A stretch of 64,000 nt of DNA from Betaproteobacteria bacterium (GTDB taxonomy: Bacteria; Pseudomonadota; Gammaproteobacteria; Burkholderiales; SG8-39): NCBI GenBank assembly GCA_947482825.1, contig CANKMT010000016.1, positions 1 through 64,000 of the forward strand, given 5' to 3'. A program made the position numbers and the translations under genes. The notes below the pieces were generated by a model. It had not been told where the DNA came from. It saw nothing but the letters and a program-made list of their open reading frames with translations, and ran no database searches. Positions 48,243 through 57,971 of the stretch are shown in pieces (position 1 is the first letter of the stretch; every line of letters begins with the position of its first letter).

Positions 48243-49208
48243 TTGCATGACGTAAGCATCTCGGCCGACGGGCGCGACCCGCCCAAGGCATTCGACGCCA
48301 AGTTCGCCGCCGGCGAGGCCGGCGGCGCGGCGCAGATCTGGCTCGCCAACCATCTGTTCCAGCGCGATCCGGTCGCGCTTGCCTCACGGGTGCTCGGCGC
48401 AAGCACGCGCCTACGCGTCGCGCTGATGGCGATGAGCCCGTTCACCGTGCACCCGGTGCAGGCAGCGATGGCCGCTGCAACGCTGGATGAGTACTACCCC
48501 GGCCGGGTGACGCTGTGCTACGGGGTCGGCGCCCCAGTCGACCTCGACTCGGTGGGCATCGCTGCGCAGAAGCCCTTGCGGCCGATGCGCGAGGCGCTGC
48601 AGATCTCGCGCGCATTGCTGGCGGGCGAGACCGTGAAGCACGATGGGCAGACTTTCCGGGTTCACGGGCGCGGCCTCGCCACCGGCGCGCGCCGCGTGCC
48701 GATCGTGCTGGCCGCCTCCGGCCCGCAGATGCTGGAACTCGCGGGGGCCGCCGCGGACGGCGTGCTGATCAGCGCTTCCAGTTCGGTCGAGTTCGTGCGC
48801 TGGTGCATGGACCACGTGCGCCGCGGCGCGGCCGGGCGCAAGGTACGGGCCAGCGGGCTCGTCTATGCCTCGGTAAGCGCGGATAGCGCCGAAGCCGGCG
48901 CGCGCGTGCGCCGCATGCTCGCGATCACGCTGCGCGGCGAACACCACCGCTTGAATCTCGAGCTCGCCGGCACGCACCTCGACCAGGCCGCGCTGCGCGC
49001 CGCGGCGGCACGCAACGATTGGGCGGCCGCCGAGGCGCTGATCTCCGAAGAAGTCATCGCTCGTCACTCGGCCAGCGGCGACGCGGCCGGCGTGCGTGCG
49101 CGGTTCGCCGAATACCATGCCGCAGGCCTGGATGAGGTCGTTATCGCAGGTGCGCGCGACGGCGCGCAGATCGCGGCGCTGCTCGCCGCCGTGCAACCAG
49201 TTTTGTGA
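48243..49208 (+). CDS. LLM class flavin-dependent oxidoreductase
   Basis: TTG start inferred; IWLANHLFQRDPVALASRVLGASTRLRVALMAMSPFTVHPVQAAMAAATLDEYYPGRVTLCYGVG. Confidence 0.8.
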   Translation: MHDVSISADGRDPPKAFDAKFAAGEAGGAAQIWLANHLFQRDPVALASRVLGASTRLRVALMAMSPFTVHPVQAAMAAATLDEYYPGRVTLCYGVGAPVDLDSVGIAAQKPLRPMREALQISRALLAGETVKHDGQTFRVHGRGLATGARRVPIVLAASGPQMLELAGAAADGVLISASSSVEFVRWCMDHVRRGAAGRKVRASGLVYASVSADSAEAGARVRRMLAITLRGEHHRLNLELAGTHLDQAALRAAAARNDWAAAEALISEEVIARHSASGDAAGVRARFAEYHAAGLDEVVIAGARDGAQIAALLAAVQPVL

Positions 49209-49218
49209 AAGGACTGCC

Positions 49219-50226
49219 ATGAAATTCAGCGTTTGCCTGTCGACCGGTTTCGAAGGCGTGATGTACCCGATCCCGTTCGCCGGGCCGGAGGATTTCGTCG
49301 CGCAGGCGAAACTGTGCGAGCGCCTGGGCTACGACTCGGTGTGGGGCAACGACCACATCACCACCCAGGACTACGTGAAGGACCTGTTCCCCGGCAAGCC
49401 GCCGAATTTCTACGAGCCGCTGATCACGCTGGCCGCAATCGCCGGCGCGACGACGAAGATCGGCCTGGGCACGGCGCTGCTGGTGCTGCCGATGCGCGAG
49501 CCGGTGTACCTGGCCAAGCAGGCGCTCACGCTCGACCACATGAGCAACGGCCGCTTCATGCTCGGCGTGGGCCTGGGCGCCTACCGCGAAGAGTTCCTTG
49601 CCTGGGGCGGTAACCGGGTCAAGAGCGCGCGGCGCGGCGACATCATGGACGAGGGGTTGCAGGCCCTGATGCTGCTCCTGAACGAGCCCGAGGCGAGCAT
49701 GGAAGGCAAGTACGCGGGATTCAAGGGTGTGCAGATGTTCCCGAAAGCACGGCGCCAGCCGTTCCCGCTTTACGTGGGCGGCCACAACGTGGAGGCGGTG
49801 GAGCGGGCCGCGCGCGTCGGGCAGGGCTGGCTGCCCGGCTGGCGGCCGTGGAACGAACTGGCCGAACGCATCGTGCTGCTCAAGCGGCGTGCCGCCGAGC
49901 ATGGCCGCGACCCCGCGCAGGTCGAAGTCGCGCCGCAGTTCTCGGTGACCGTCGGCAAGACCCCGGAGGCGGCCGAGAAACGCTACATGGCCAGCGGCCT
50001 CGTGGCGCATCGCCAGTCGCTCGCCTACACGGGGCGCGACCTTTCCCAACAGGTGACCGCGAACCTCGTGGGGTCACCCGAACTCCTGCGTGAAAAGGTG
50101 GGCAAGCTGGCCGAGATCGGTGTCGACCACTGCTGCGCGCTGATGTTCCCGGCCGACACGGTCGCCGAAATGAACGACCAGGTGCAATGGTTCGCCGAGG
50201 ACGTGATCAACAAGGTCAGTGCCTGA
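49219..50226 (+). CDS. LLM class flavin-dependent oxidoreductase
   Basis: GYDSVWGNDHITTQDYVKDLFPGKPPNFYEPLITLAAIAGATTKIGLGTALLVLPMREPVYLAKQALTLDHMSNGRFMLGVGLG. Confidence 0.9.
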   Translation: MKFSVCLSTGFEGVMYPIPFAGPEDFVAQAKLCERLGYDSVWGNDHITTQDYVKDLFPGKPPNFYEPLITLAAIAGATTKIGLGTALLVLPMREPVYLAKQALTLDHMSNGRFMLGVGLGAYREEFLAWGGNRVKSARRGDIMDEGLQALMLLLNEPEASMEGKYAGFKGVQMFPKARRQPFPLYVGGHNVEAVERAARVGQGWLPGWRPWNELAERIVLLKRRAAEHGRDPAQVEVAPQFSVTVGKTPEAAEKRYMASGLVAHRQSLAYTGRDLSQQVTANLVGSPELLREKVGKLAEIGVDHCCALMFPADTVAEMNDQVQWFAEDVINKVSA

Positions 50227-50239
50227 AGCAGCCGCCGCG

Positions 50240-50857
50240 ATGACCGTGCAAGCGCATATGGCGCTCGACTACGAGTCCATCTTTCCGGGATCCCTGGATC
50301 GCGCGCACCGCTACAAGCTGTTTACCGGGACGGTGATCCCGCGGCCGATCGCATTGGTGACCACCCTCGGCGCACAGGGGCAGGTGAATGCGGCGCCGTT
50401 CAGCCAGTTCATCATCGTCGCAGTCGACCCGGGGCTGCTGGGGATCTCGATCGGCCCCGACCCGCGCGGCCACAAGGACACGCTGGTCAACATCCAACGC
50501 GAGGGGGAGTTCGTCATCAACACGGTGCCCGGCCCGCTGGCCGAAATCGTGCAGCGTTGCGGCGAGGACATGCCGCCCGAGGTCAGCGAAATCGAGGTCA
50601 CCGGCCTGGGCCTGCTCCCGTCGGACGTTGTCAGGACGCCCCGTGTCGCGCAATCGCGGGCACAGTTCGAATGCCGGCTCGAGAGGATCGTCGAGGTGGG
50701 CAACGGGCCGAACCACTTCATCATCGGCGAGGTCGTGCTGGTGCATATCGGCCGGGGCCTGCACGAGGACTGCAGGGTGGATGCGCGCAGGCTCGATCCC
50801 CTGGCGCGCATCGGGGGCAGGAACTATTCGCGGCTCGGAGATATCATTGAAACCTGA
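50240..50857 (+). CDS. flavin reductase family protein (FMN-binding split barrel)
   Basis: YKLFTGTVIPRPIALVTTLGAQGQVNAAPFSQFIIVAVDPGLLGISIG. Confidence 0.85.
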   Translation: MTVQAHMALDYESIFPGSLDRAHRYKLFTGTVIPRPIALVTTLGAQGQVNAAPFSQFIIVAVDPGLLGISIGPDPRGHKDTLVNIQREGEFVINTVPGPLAEIVQRCGEDMPPEVSEIEVTGLGLLPSDVVRTPRVAQSRAQFECRLERIVEVGNGPNHFIIGEVVLVHIGRGLHEDCRVDARRLDPLARIGGRNYSRLGDIIET

Positions 50858-50973
50858 ACACGGGCCGGACGGCGGATCGATTGATTTCTATATTTGGCAA
50901 AGTAGTTGACCGGAATGCCGCGCAGATATTAGATCTACGCAATGTAAAGTCATTCTTTTCGGCGCCTTCCTGA

Positions 50974-52215
50974 ATGCTTCCTGTCGCCTGGCCGATGGTG
51001 CGCCCGGCGCTTGCGCCGGTGTCGATCGTGGTCCTCGCCGCGTTTTGCGTGGCGGCCGGCCCGGCCCTGCCGGCGTCCCTGGCCGGCTTGCCGGCGCTCG
51101 GCCCCTATGTCGCGCTGCTGGCCGCCGGGGCGATTGCGCTCTGGTTCAACCGCGGGCGCGCCTTCATCGCCGCGGTTTCGATGCTTTGCGCCTACGCCGG
51201 CTATCGGTACGCGATCGACCTCAGCCCCTTTGCGGCCAAGGTCACCTACACCGCGCTGGTGGTGATCGTGCCGGCCAACATCCTCGCCTCAATGGTGCAG
51301 GCCGAGCGGGGCGTCTTCCACCACCATAACCACCGCTGGCTGCTGGTCATCGTCGCGGAGCTTCTGCTCGTGCTCTGGATCGCGAGCGCCGGTCGCACCA
51401 GCCTGTCGGGCGAATCGTGGAAGGCGATCTTCGAGCATTGGGCGCTCAACAGTCCGCCGACGCCGCTCATCGGGCGGCTCCTCTTCGCAGCCGCCCTCAG
51501 TGCGGTGGCGTGGCGCGCGTATCCCAGGCCATCCGCAATCGAGCCGCGCGCGCTCGACATCGGGCTTGCGGGCGCGCTGGCTTCGTTCTTCATCGCTGCG
51601 GAATGGGGCGCCTCGCCCGCGGTGTTCGCTGCTTTCATGACTGCGGCAGGCACAGTGCTCGTCGTCGCGGTGCTGCAGGAGACGCATCGCCTTGCATTTG
51701 CCGACGAGCTCACCGGCCTGCCCGGCCGCCGCGCGCTGAACGAGCGGCTGGCTGCGCTCGGTCCGGTGTGCGCCGTGGCGATGGCCGACGTGGACCATTT
51801 CAAGAAATTCAACGACGTGCACGGCCACGATACCGGCGACCAGGTGCTCAAGCTGGTCGCGGCGCGGCTTGCCGGGGTCCGGGGCGGCGGGGTCGCGTTC
51901 CGCTATGGCGGCGAGGAGTTCTGCGTGGTCTTCGACGGCCGCACGGCGGCCGAGGCCCTGCCGCACCTGGAAGACATCCGGGCGTCCGTAGAGGATTACA
52001 AGATGGCCGTTCGCAGCGAAGAGCGGCCCCGCGATGCCGAGGCCGGCACCCGGTTGCGCGGCGCGACGTTGCCACAGAAGATGATTTCGGTGACGATCAG
52101 CATCGGCGTGGCCGACCGGCGCGAACTCGACGTGAAGCCGTTGGCCGTGGTCAAGGCCGCCGACGAAGCGCTCTACCGCGCAAAGGGCGGCGGCCGCAAC
52201 CGGGTTTCAACGTAA
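50974..52215 (+). CDS. membrane-anchored GGDEF diguanylate cyclase
   Basis: ADELTGLPGRRALNERLA, ADVDHFKKFNDVHGHDTGDQVLKLVAARL, FRYGGEEFCVVF (GGEEF). Confidence 0.92.
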   Translation: MLPVAWPMVRPALAPVSIVVLAAFCVAAGPALPASLAGLPALGPYVALLAAGAIALWFNRGRAFIAAVSMLCAYAGYRYAIDLSPFAAKVTYTALVVIVPANILASMVQAERGVFHHHNHRWLLVIVAELLLVLWIASAGRTSLSGESWKAIFEHWALNSPPTPLIGRLLFAAALSAVAWRAYPRPSAIEPRALDIGLAGALASFFIAAEWGASPAVFAAFMTAAGTVLVVAVLQETHRLAFADELTGLPGRRALNERLAALGPVCAVAMADVDHFKKFNDVHGHDTGDQVLKLVAARLAGVRGGGVAFRYGGEEFCVVFDGRTAAEALPHLEDIRASVEDYKMAVRSEERPRDAEAGTRLRGATLPQKMISVTISIGVADRRELDVKPLAVVKAADEALYRAKGGGRNRVST

Positions 52216-52232
52216 CGCTTCAAGGAATTTCC

Positions 52233-52799
52233 ATGGAAATCCTGCTTTTCGGCCTGGCCCTCTTCCTCGGCATCCACCTGGTGCCGGCGCTGCCGCCGCT
52301 GCGCGCAGCATGCGTCGCGAAGCTTGGGGAGAATCGCTACAAGGGCGTGTTCTCGATCGTATCGGCCGTCGGACTTGTACTGATCATTGTTGGATACGCG
52401 TACGCGCCGCGCGGGGAGCAGATTTTCATCCCTTCGGTGGGCGCGCGCCATGCATCGCCGCTGGTGGTGATCCTGGCCTTCATCCTGCTGGCCGCCGCAA
52501 ACATGCGCAGCCACTTGCGGCGCATCCTGCGGCACCCGATGCTGATCGGGGTCGGGTTGTGGGCGCTGGTGCACCTGCTGGCCAACGGGCACGCGAAGGC
52601 GACGATCCTGTTCGGGGCTTTTCTCGTCTACGCGGCGCTGGACCTGGGCTCGGCGGTGGCGCGCGGCGCCGTAAAGACTTTCGTGCCGCAATTGAAGTAC
52701 GACCTCATGGCCGTCGGCGGCGGCATCGGACTGGCGCTGCTGGTGCTGTGGATGCATCGCATCCTGTTCGGGGTCGCCCCGGTGCCCTGGAGCCTCTGA
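52233..52799 (+). CDS. NnrU family protein
   Basis: LFLGIHLVPALPPLRAACVAKLGENRYKGVFSIVSAVGLVLIIVGYAYA, LRHPMLIGVGLWALVHLLANGH. Confidence 0.88.
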   Translation: MEILLFGLALFLGIHLVPALPPLRAACVAKLGENRYKGVFSIVSAVGLVLIIVGYAYAPRGEQIFIPSVGARHASPLVVILAFILLAAANMRSHLRRILRHPMLIGVGLWALVHLLANGHAKATILFGAFLVYAALDLGSAVARGAVKTFVPQLKYDLMAVGGGIGLALLVLWMHRILFGVAPVPWSL

Positions 52800-52816
52800 G
52801 GGCAGCGCAGCCCCGG

Positions 52817-53020
52817 CTACTTCTCGCCGATCTTCTTGGGCGGCTTGCCCTTGAGGGTGGTTTCGAGGACCGTGCCGATCGCGGCGCCGGCAACGGTGCA
52901 GATCAGGGTCCACCAGGACCAGAGGCCCTTCCACACCTCCATGTCGGCCATCACGATGCGCACCATCACCACCAGGATGAACACCGGAAATAGCATGCCG
53001 AAGAAGAAACTGAGTTTCAT
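52817..53020 (-). CDS. small membrane protein (67 aa)
   Basis: MKLSFFFGMLFPVFILVVMVRIVMADMEVWKGLWSWWTLICTVAGAAIG; two hydrophobic stretches. Confidence 0.55.
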   Translation of the reverse strand: MKLSFFFGMLFPVFILVVMVRIVMADMEVWKGLWSWWTLICTVAGAAIGTVLETTLKGKPPKKIGEK

Positions 53021-53149
53021 AAAGCCGACCTTACCAAAGTTTCAACCCGCGTGGAGGTGCGTTTTCAGGGTTTCTTCGCAACTCTTTGAATTGATAATAT
53101 CCCGACTTCGGCGCCAATCGTCGCCTGAAAAGAAGCGGGAGGCAGTGAA

Positions 53150-53566
53150 ATGCTCGAAAACATCAGCGGGAAGCGCCGTCGCATCGTCGTGCCCGAGGTG
53201 AAGGAGCCGCCGGAAGGCTACTGGTCGAACTGCTTCGTGATCGGCAATCTTGTGGTCATCGCCGGCATGGTGGGCAAGGACAGCAGGGACGAACTCGTCG
53301 GCCCGGGCGACGCCTATGCGCAGTCGGTCGCCGCCTTCGAGCGCATGAAGCTCTTCGTCGAGGCCGCCGGCGGGAAGATGAGCGACATCGTCAAGCTCAC
53401 CGTCTACCTCGCCGACATCCGCCACCGCATCCCGTTTGTGGAGGCCAGGAAAAAATTCTTCAGCGGCGATTTCCCGCCGTGCGCAATTGTGGGCGGGCTC
53501 CTGTTTGCCCAGCCCGAGTACCTCGTCGAGATCGAATCGATGGCGATCCTGGGTTCGGGCGGTTAA
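53150..53566 (+). CDS. RidA family protein
   Basis: 138 aa; YWSNCFVIGNLVVIAGMVG, VKLTVYLADIRHRIPFVEARKKFF, YLVEIESMAIL. Confidence 0.85.
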   Translation: MLENISGKRRRIVVPEVKEPPEGYWSNCFVIGNLVVIAGMVGKDSRDELVGPGDAYAQSVAAFERMKLFVEAAGGKMSDIVKLTVYLADIRHRIPFVEARKKFFSGDFPPCAIVGGLLFAQPEYLVEIESMAILGSGG

Positions 53567-53569
53567 GGC

Positions 53570-54160
53570 GTGGCGCCGGTCGTCGGCAAGCGCTTTCGCG
53601 AGGCCCTGGTGTGGGCGGCGGAGTTGCACGAAGACCAGAAGAGGAAAGGCGGCAATATCCCTTATGTCGCGCACCTGATCGGCGTGGCCTCCATAGTGCT
53701 GGAGCACGGCGGGGACGAGGACCAGGCCATAGGCGCGTTGCTGCACGATGCGCTGGAAGACCAGGCGCACCGCATGACGCCCGGTGAGATCCGCGCGCGA
53801 TTCGGCGTAAAGGTCGAACGGATCGTCGAGGCCTGCACCGATGGCGACCCCGAGGAACAGCGCGACCGGGATCCGGCCCGATGGCGCGTGCGCAAGCAGA
53901 AATACATCGACGAGGTCGCCGCCAAGCCGGCCGAAGCGCTGCTGGTCTCGATGGCCGACAAGCTCTACAACGCCCGCGCGATCCTGGAGGACTACCGCGA
54001 GATCGGCGACAAGCTCTGGCCGCGCTTTACCGCCGGCCGCGACGGCACCCTTTGGTACTACCGGGCGCTGCTTTCAGCCTTCAGGCCGCGGGCCGAAGGC
54101 CGGCTCTGGCACGAACTGGACCGCACCGTCGCCGAGATCGAGCGGCTGGCCCGGTCCTGA
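53570..54160 (+). CDS. HD-domain protein, SpoT/MESH1-like
   Basis: GTG start; PYVAHLIGVASIVLEHGGDEDQAIGALLHDALEDQ, LLVSMADKLYNARAI. Confidence 0.85.
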   Translation: MAPVVGKRFREALVWAAELHEDQKRKGGNIPYVAHLIGVASIVLEHGGDEDQAIGALLHDALEDQAHRMTPGEIRARFGVKVERIVEACTDGDPEEQRDRDPARWRVRKQKYIDEVAAKPAEALLVSMADKLYNARAILEDYREIGDKLWPRFTAGRDGTLWYYRALLSAFRPRAEGRLWHELDRTVAEIERLARS

Positions 54161-54868
54161 CTATCCCCGGAACCCGTTGCCCATCAGGGCGAGGAATTCG
54201 CGCCGCAGCGCCGCGTCTTCGAGAAAGCAGCCGCGCATCACGCTGGTGGTCATCTTCGAATCCATGTCCTTGACGCCGCGCCACTGCATGCAGAAGTGGT
54301 TGGCTTCCATCACCAGCGCGAGGCCGTCGGGTTTCATCTTGCCTTCGAGCAGGTCGGCCAGCTGCACGACCGATTCCTCCTGGATCTGCGGGCGGCACAG
54401 GACCCATTCGGCCAGGCGCGTGTACTTCGACAGGCCGATCAGGTTGGAGGCCTGGTTGGGCATCACGCCGATCCAGAGCTTGCCGATGATCGGGCACAAA
54501 TGGTGCGAGCAGCAGCTGCGCACCGTGATCGGCCCGACGATCATCAGCTCGCTCAGGCGCTTGTCGTTCGGGAACTCGGTGAGGCCCGGCATCGCGTTGA
54601 AGCGGCCGCCGAAAATCTCGTTGATGTACATCCTGGCCACCCGCCGTCCGGTGTTGCGCGTGTTGTGGTCGGCCTCGATGTCGATGACCATGGACTCGAG
54701 CAGCGACTTGACCTTGGCCTCGACCTCCTCGAGCAGCTTCTCGCGCTCCCCGGGCTTGATGAACTCGGCAATGTTGTCGTTGGCGAAATAGCGCTTGTTG
54801 GCGGCCTTGATGCGCTCGCGGATGACTTGCGACATCGGCACGCCGAGGTCGCTTCGGGTCTTGGGCAT
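54161..54868 (-). CDS. folE: GTP cyclohydrolase I
   Basis: TVRSCCSHHLCPIIGKLWIGVMPNQASNLIGLSKYTRLAEW, MTTSVMRGCF. Confidence 0.93.
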   Translation of the reverse strand: MPKTRSDLGVPMSQVIRERIKAANKRYFANDNIAEFIKPGEREKLLEEVEAKVKSLLESMVIDIEADHNTRNTGRRVARMYINEIFGGRFNAMPGLTEFPNDKRLSELMIVGPITVRSCCSHHLCPIIGKLWIGVMPNQASNLIGLSKYTRLAEWVLCRPQIQEESVVQLADLLEGKMKPDGLALVMEANHFCMQWRGVKDMDSKMTTSVMRGCFLEDAALRREFLALMGNGFRG

Positions 54869-54933
54869 CTAATGCTCCGGGACTGGGATTGATAGGCGAT
54901 TGTAGGACAGCGCGGCTATACTTTCAGTTCCCG

Positions 54934-55965
54934 ATGAAATCGCCCCTGATCCCCACCACCGTCGTCGGCAGCTACCCGCAGCCGCACTGGCTTGTCGACC
55001 ACGCATTGCTTTCCAAGGTCGTGCCGCGCGTGCGCATGAAGGAGATGTGGCGTGTGCGCGAGGAATACCTGCATGAGGCGCAGGACGACGCCACGCTGGT
55101 GGCGATCCGCGACATGGAGCGCGCCGGGATCGATATCATCACCGACGGGGAGATGCGGCGCGAAAGCTATTCGAACTACTTCGCCACGGCGCTGGAGGGT
55201 GTCGATACCGACAACCCCGGCATCATCCGGAACCGCATGGGGGTGGAGACGCGGGTGCCGCGCGTGGTCGGGAAGATCTCGCGCCGCCATGCGGTGGAGG
55301 TGCGCGACCTGCAGTTCCTGCGCGCCAACACCGACCGCCTGATCAAGATCACGCTGCCCGGCCCGTTCACGATGGCGCAGCAGGCGAAGAACGAGTTCTA
55401 CGGCACGATCGACGAGGCGGCGATGGACTTTGCAGCCGCGGTGAACGCGGAGGTGCGCGACCTGCAGGCTGCCGGGGCGGACGTGATCCAGCTCGACGAG
55501 CCGTGGCTGCGAAATGACCCGGAAGCCGCCAAGCGCTTCGCCATTCCCGCGATCAATCGCGCGCTGGAAGGCATCACGGTGCCCACCGTCATCCACCTGT
55601 GCTTCGGATATGCCGCCGTGGTGCCGGGCCAGAAGCCGACGGGGTATTCGTTCCTGGCCCAGCTTTCGGAGAGCACCGCCGAGCAGGTTTCGATCGAGTG
55701 CGCGCAGCCCAACCTCGACCTCGGCGTGCTCTCGGAACTCTCCAACAAGAAGATCGTGCTGGGCGTGATCGACCTCGGCAGCGCGAAGATCGAGACCGGC
55801 GAGGAAGTCGCGGCACGCATTCGCAAGGGGCTCGAGCATGTGTCGGCGGAGCGCTTGATCGCCGCGCCCGACTGCGGCATGAAATACATGGATCGCTCAG
55901 TGGCCTTCGGCAAGCTCAAGGCGCTGAGCGAGGGCGCATCAATCGTGAGAAAGGAGATTTCCTGA
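54934..55965 (+). CDS. cobalamin-independent methionine synthase C-terminal-like (MetE-like) protein
   Basis: TVVGSYPQPHWLVD, ITDGEMRRESY, LPGPFTM, IQLDEPWL, IAAPDCGMKYM. Confidence 0.88.
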   Translation: MKSPLIPTTVVGSYPQPHWLVDHALLSKVVPRVRMKEMWRVREEYLHEAQDDATLVAIRDMERAGIDIITDGEMRRESYSNYFATALEGVDTDNPGIIRNRMGVETRVPRVVGKISRRHAVEVRDLQFLRANTDRLIKITLPGPFTMAQQAKNEFYGTIDEAAMDFAAAVNAEVRDLQAAGADVIQLDEPWLRNDPEAAKRFAIPAINRALEGITVPTVIHLCFGYAAVVPGQKPTGYSFLAQLSESTAEQVSIECAQPNLDLGVLSELSNKKIVLGVIDLGSAKIETGEEVAARIRKGLEHVSAERLIAAPDCGMKYMDRSVAFGKLKALSEGASIVRKEIS

Positions 55966-56933
55966 TGGCAACGATCCTGGGAAGTGGCGAGCACCGCTAT
56001 CGCGTGGTGGAAGACTGGGCGAAGCTGCCCGAGGGCTGGGAATTCAAGGACGCGGCGGCGGTGGCCGTGGACAGCAAGGACCGCGTCTACGTCTTCAACC
56101 GCGGCGAGCATCCGATGATGGTGTTCGACCGCGAGGGCAACTTCATCAAGTCCTGGGGCGAAGGCACTTTCCCGCGCGCGCACGGCCTGCACATTGATGC
56201 AAACGACATCCTCTATTGCACCGACGACCTCGGCCACATCGTGAGGAAGTGCACCACCGACGGCAAGGTGCTGCTGGAGTTGGGCGTACCCGGAAAGCCG
56301 ACGCCCTACATGAGCGGCCTGCCGTTCCACCGCTGCACCCATACGGCGTTGTCGCCCAAGGGTGAGATCTACGTAAGCGACGGCTACGGCAACTCGCGCG
56401 TGCACAAGTATTCGCCTGACGGCAAGCTGCTGCTGTCCTGGGGCGAGCCGGGCACCGACCCCGGCCAGTTCAACATCGCGCACAACATCGTCACCGACGC
56501 CGAGGGCTGGGTCTACGTCGCCGACCGCGAGAACCACCGCGTGCAGGTCTTCGACGGCAACGGCAAATACGAAACGCAATGGACCAACATGCACCGCCCC
56601 TGCGGCCTCTACTGCTGCCAGAAAAATGGGGCCAGGCTCAATTTCATCATCGGCGAACTCGGCGCCGCCATGCCGGTCAACCGGCAGATGCCGAACGTCG
56701 GGCCGCGGCTCACGATCGTCGACAAGAAAGGCAACAAGATTGCGCGCCTCGGCGGCGAGGCGGGGCCGGGGCTGGAGACCGGCAAGTTCGTCGCGCCGCA
56801 CGGCCTTGCGGTCGATTCGCGCGGCGACATCTACGTGGGCGAGGTGAGCTACACCGAAGCCCCGCGCCTTTTCCCGGACATGAAGATCCCGTGGCGCATG
56901 CGTTCGCTGCAGAAACTGGAAAAAGTGGCCTGA
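55965..56933 (+). CDS. NHL-repeat / peptidyl-alpha-hydroxyglycine lyase-like beta-propeller protein
   Basis: ATG overlaps upstream TGA; repeated VAVDSKDRVYVFNRGEHPMMVFDREGNFIKSWGEG blades. Confidence 0.88.
   Translation: MATILGSGEHRYRVVEDWAKLPEGWEFKDAAAVAVDSKDRVYVFNRGEHPMMVFDREGNFIKSWGEGTFPRAHGLHIDANDILYCTDDLGHIVRKCTTDGKVLLELGVPGKPTPYMSGLPFHRCTHTALSPKGEIYVSDGYGNSRVHKYSPDGKLLLSWGEPGTDPGQFNIAHNIVTDAEGWVYVADRENHRVQVFDGNGKYETQWTNMHRPCGLYCCQKNGARLNFIIGELGAAMPVNRQMPNVGPRLTIVDKKGNKIARLGGEAGPGLETGKFVAPHGLAVDSRGDIYVGEVSYTEAPRLFPDMKIPWRMRSLQKLEKVA
56622..56645 (+). repeat. copy of GGGGCCAGGCTC(A)ATTT motif inside the NHL CDS
   Basis: AAAAATGGGGCCAGGCTCAATTTC vs AAAAGGGGCCAGGCTCGATTTTCC at 26713. Confidence 0.5.
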
Positions 56934-56955
56934 CCGGGCTGGTGCGGACGGCGCC

Positions 56956-57921
56956 ATGGAACGCACCGAGCGCTTTTACCGCATGGAACAGTTGCTGCGC
57001 GAGCGCAAGAGCGTGCCGCGCGAGGTGTTCCTCAAGGAGCTCGAGGTGTCGCCCGCCACCTTCAAGCGCGACCTCCAATACCTGCGCGACCGCTTCAAGG
57101 CGCCGATCGAGTGGGATACCGAGACGCAGGGCTACCGGCTCGACCCGAACTCGCCGCAACTCGAGTTGCCCGGGCTGTGGTTCTCGCCGGCCGAAACCTA
57201 CGCCCTGCTCACGATGCAGCACCTGCTGGAGACCCTGCAGCCGGGCCTTCTGACGCCGCACGTGAAACCGCTGCTGGACCGCCTTCGCGCGGTGCTCGAC
57301 AAAGGCGACCATAGCGCCGAAGAAGTCGAGCGGCGCATCCACGTGCTCCAGCAGGCCGCACGCAAGGCGAAGCTCGGACATTTCGAGGTGGTGGCTGCCG
57401 CGGTACTCAAGCGAAAGCGTCTCGCGATCGCGCACCACAACCGCGAGCGGAACGAGGTGACCGAGCGAACGATCTCGCCCCAGCACCTCGTCCACTACCG
57501 CGGCAACTGGTACGTGGACGCTTGGTGCCACAAGGCCGAGGGTGTGCGCAGTTTCGCGCTGGACGCGATCCGCGCGGCTTCGTTGCTGGACGAGAAAGCG
57601 AAGGACGTGCCCAAGGCCCAGCTCGACGAGCACTTCCAGTCCGGCTACGGCATCTTCGCCGGCAAGGACGTGCAGTGGGCGAAGCTGCGGTTCACGCCAG
57701 CGCGCGCACGCTGGGTCGCGAGCGAGGACTGGCACCCGAAGCAGAGATCACGCTTCGATGCCGACGGCAGCTACGTGCTCGAAGTGCCCTACAGCGACCA
57801 CCGCGAGTTGTTGATGGACATCCTCAAGTTCGGGGCGGATGTGGAGGTGCTGGGGCCGGCCTCGCTGCGTGCGAAGACGCGTGACCAACTGAGAGAGGCG
57901 GTGAAGCGTTACCTGGGATAG
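56956..57921 (+). CDS. WYL-domain transcriptional regulator with N-terminal HTH
   Basis: ERTERFYRMEQLLRERKSVPREVFLKELEVSPATFKRDLQYLRDR; HYRGNWYVDAWCHKAEGVRSFALDAI (WYL-type). Confidence 0.92.
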   Translation: MERTERFYRMEQLLRERKSVPREVFLKELEVSPATFKRDLQYLRDRFKAPIEWDTETQGYRLDPNSPQLELPGLWFSPAETYALLTMQHLLETLQPGLLTPHVKPLLDRLRAVLDKGDHSAEEVERRIHVLQQAARKAKLGHFEVVAAAVLKRKRLAIAHHNRERNEVTERTISPQHLVHYRGNWYVDAWCHKAEGVRSFALDAIRAASLLDEKAKDVPKAQLDEHFQSGYGIFAGKDVQWAKLRFTPARARWVASEDWHPKQRSRFDADGSYVLEVPYSDHRELLMDILKFGADVEVLGPASLRAKTRDQLREAVKRYLG

Positions 57922-57950
57922 CCGGCCGCTGCAGCGTCGGCACGATCATT

Positions 57951-57971
57951 TCGTTACGCTTGACGTAACGA
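57951..57971. promoter_or_regulatory. perfect inverted repeat TCGTTACG-CTTGA-CGTAACGA upstream of higBA
   Basis: 8-bp perfect arms, 24 bp upstream of HigB ATG; partial second half-site GTCGTTAGCTTTGACG follows. Confidence 0.7.

Noticed and set aside
45834-48353. 839-aa minus-strand ORF opposite the molybdopterin subunit
   Set aside because: Antisense artefact of GC-rich codon usage; the plus strand has strong XDH-family motifs.
50915-50942. imperfect inverted repeat GCGCAGAT-ATTAG-ATCTACGC upstream of the GGDEF gene
   Set aside because: One mismatch in 8-bp arms and no conservation information; could be chance.
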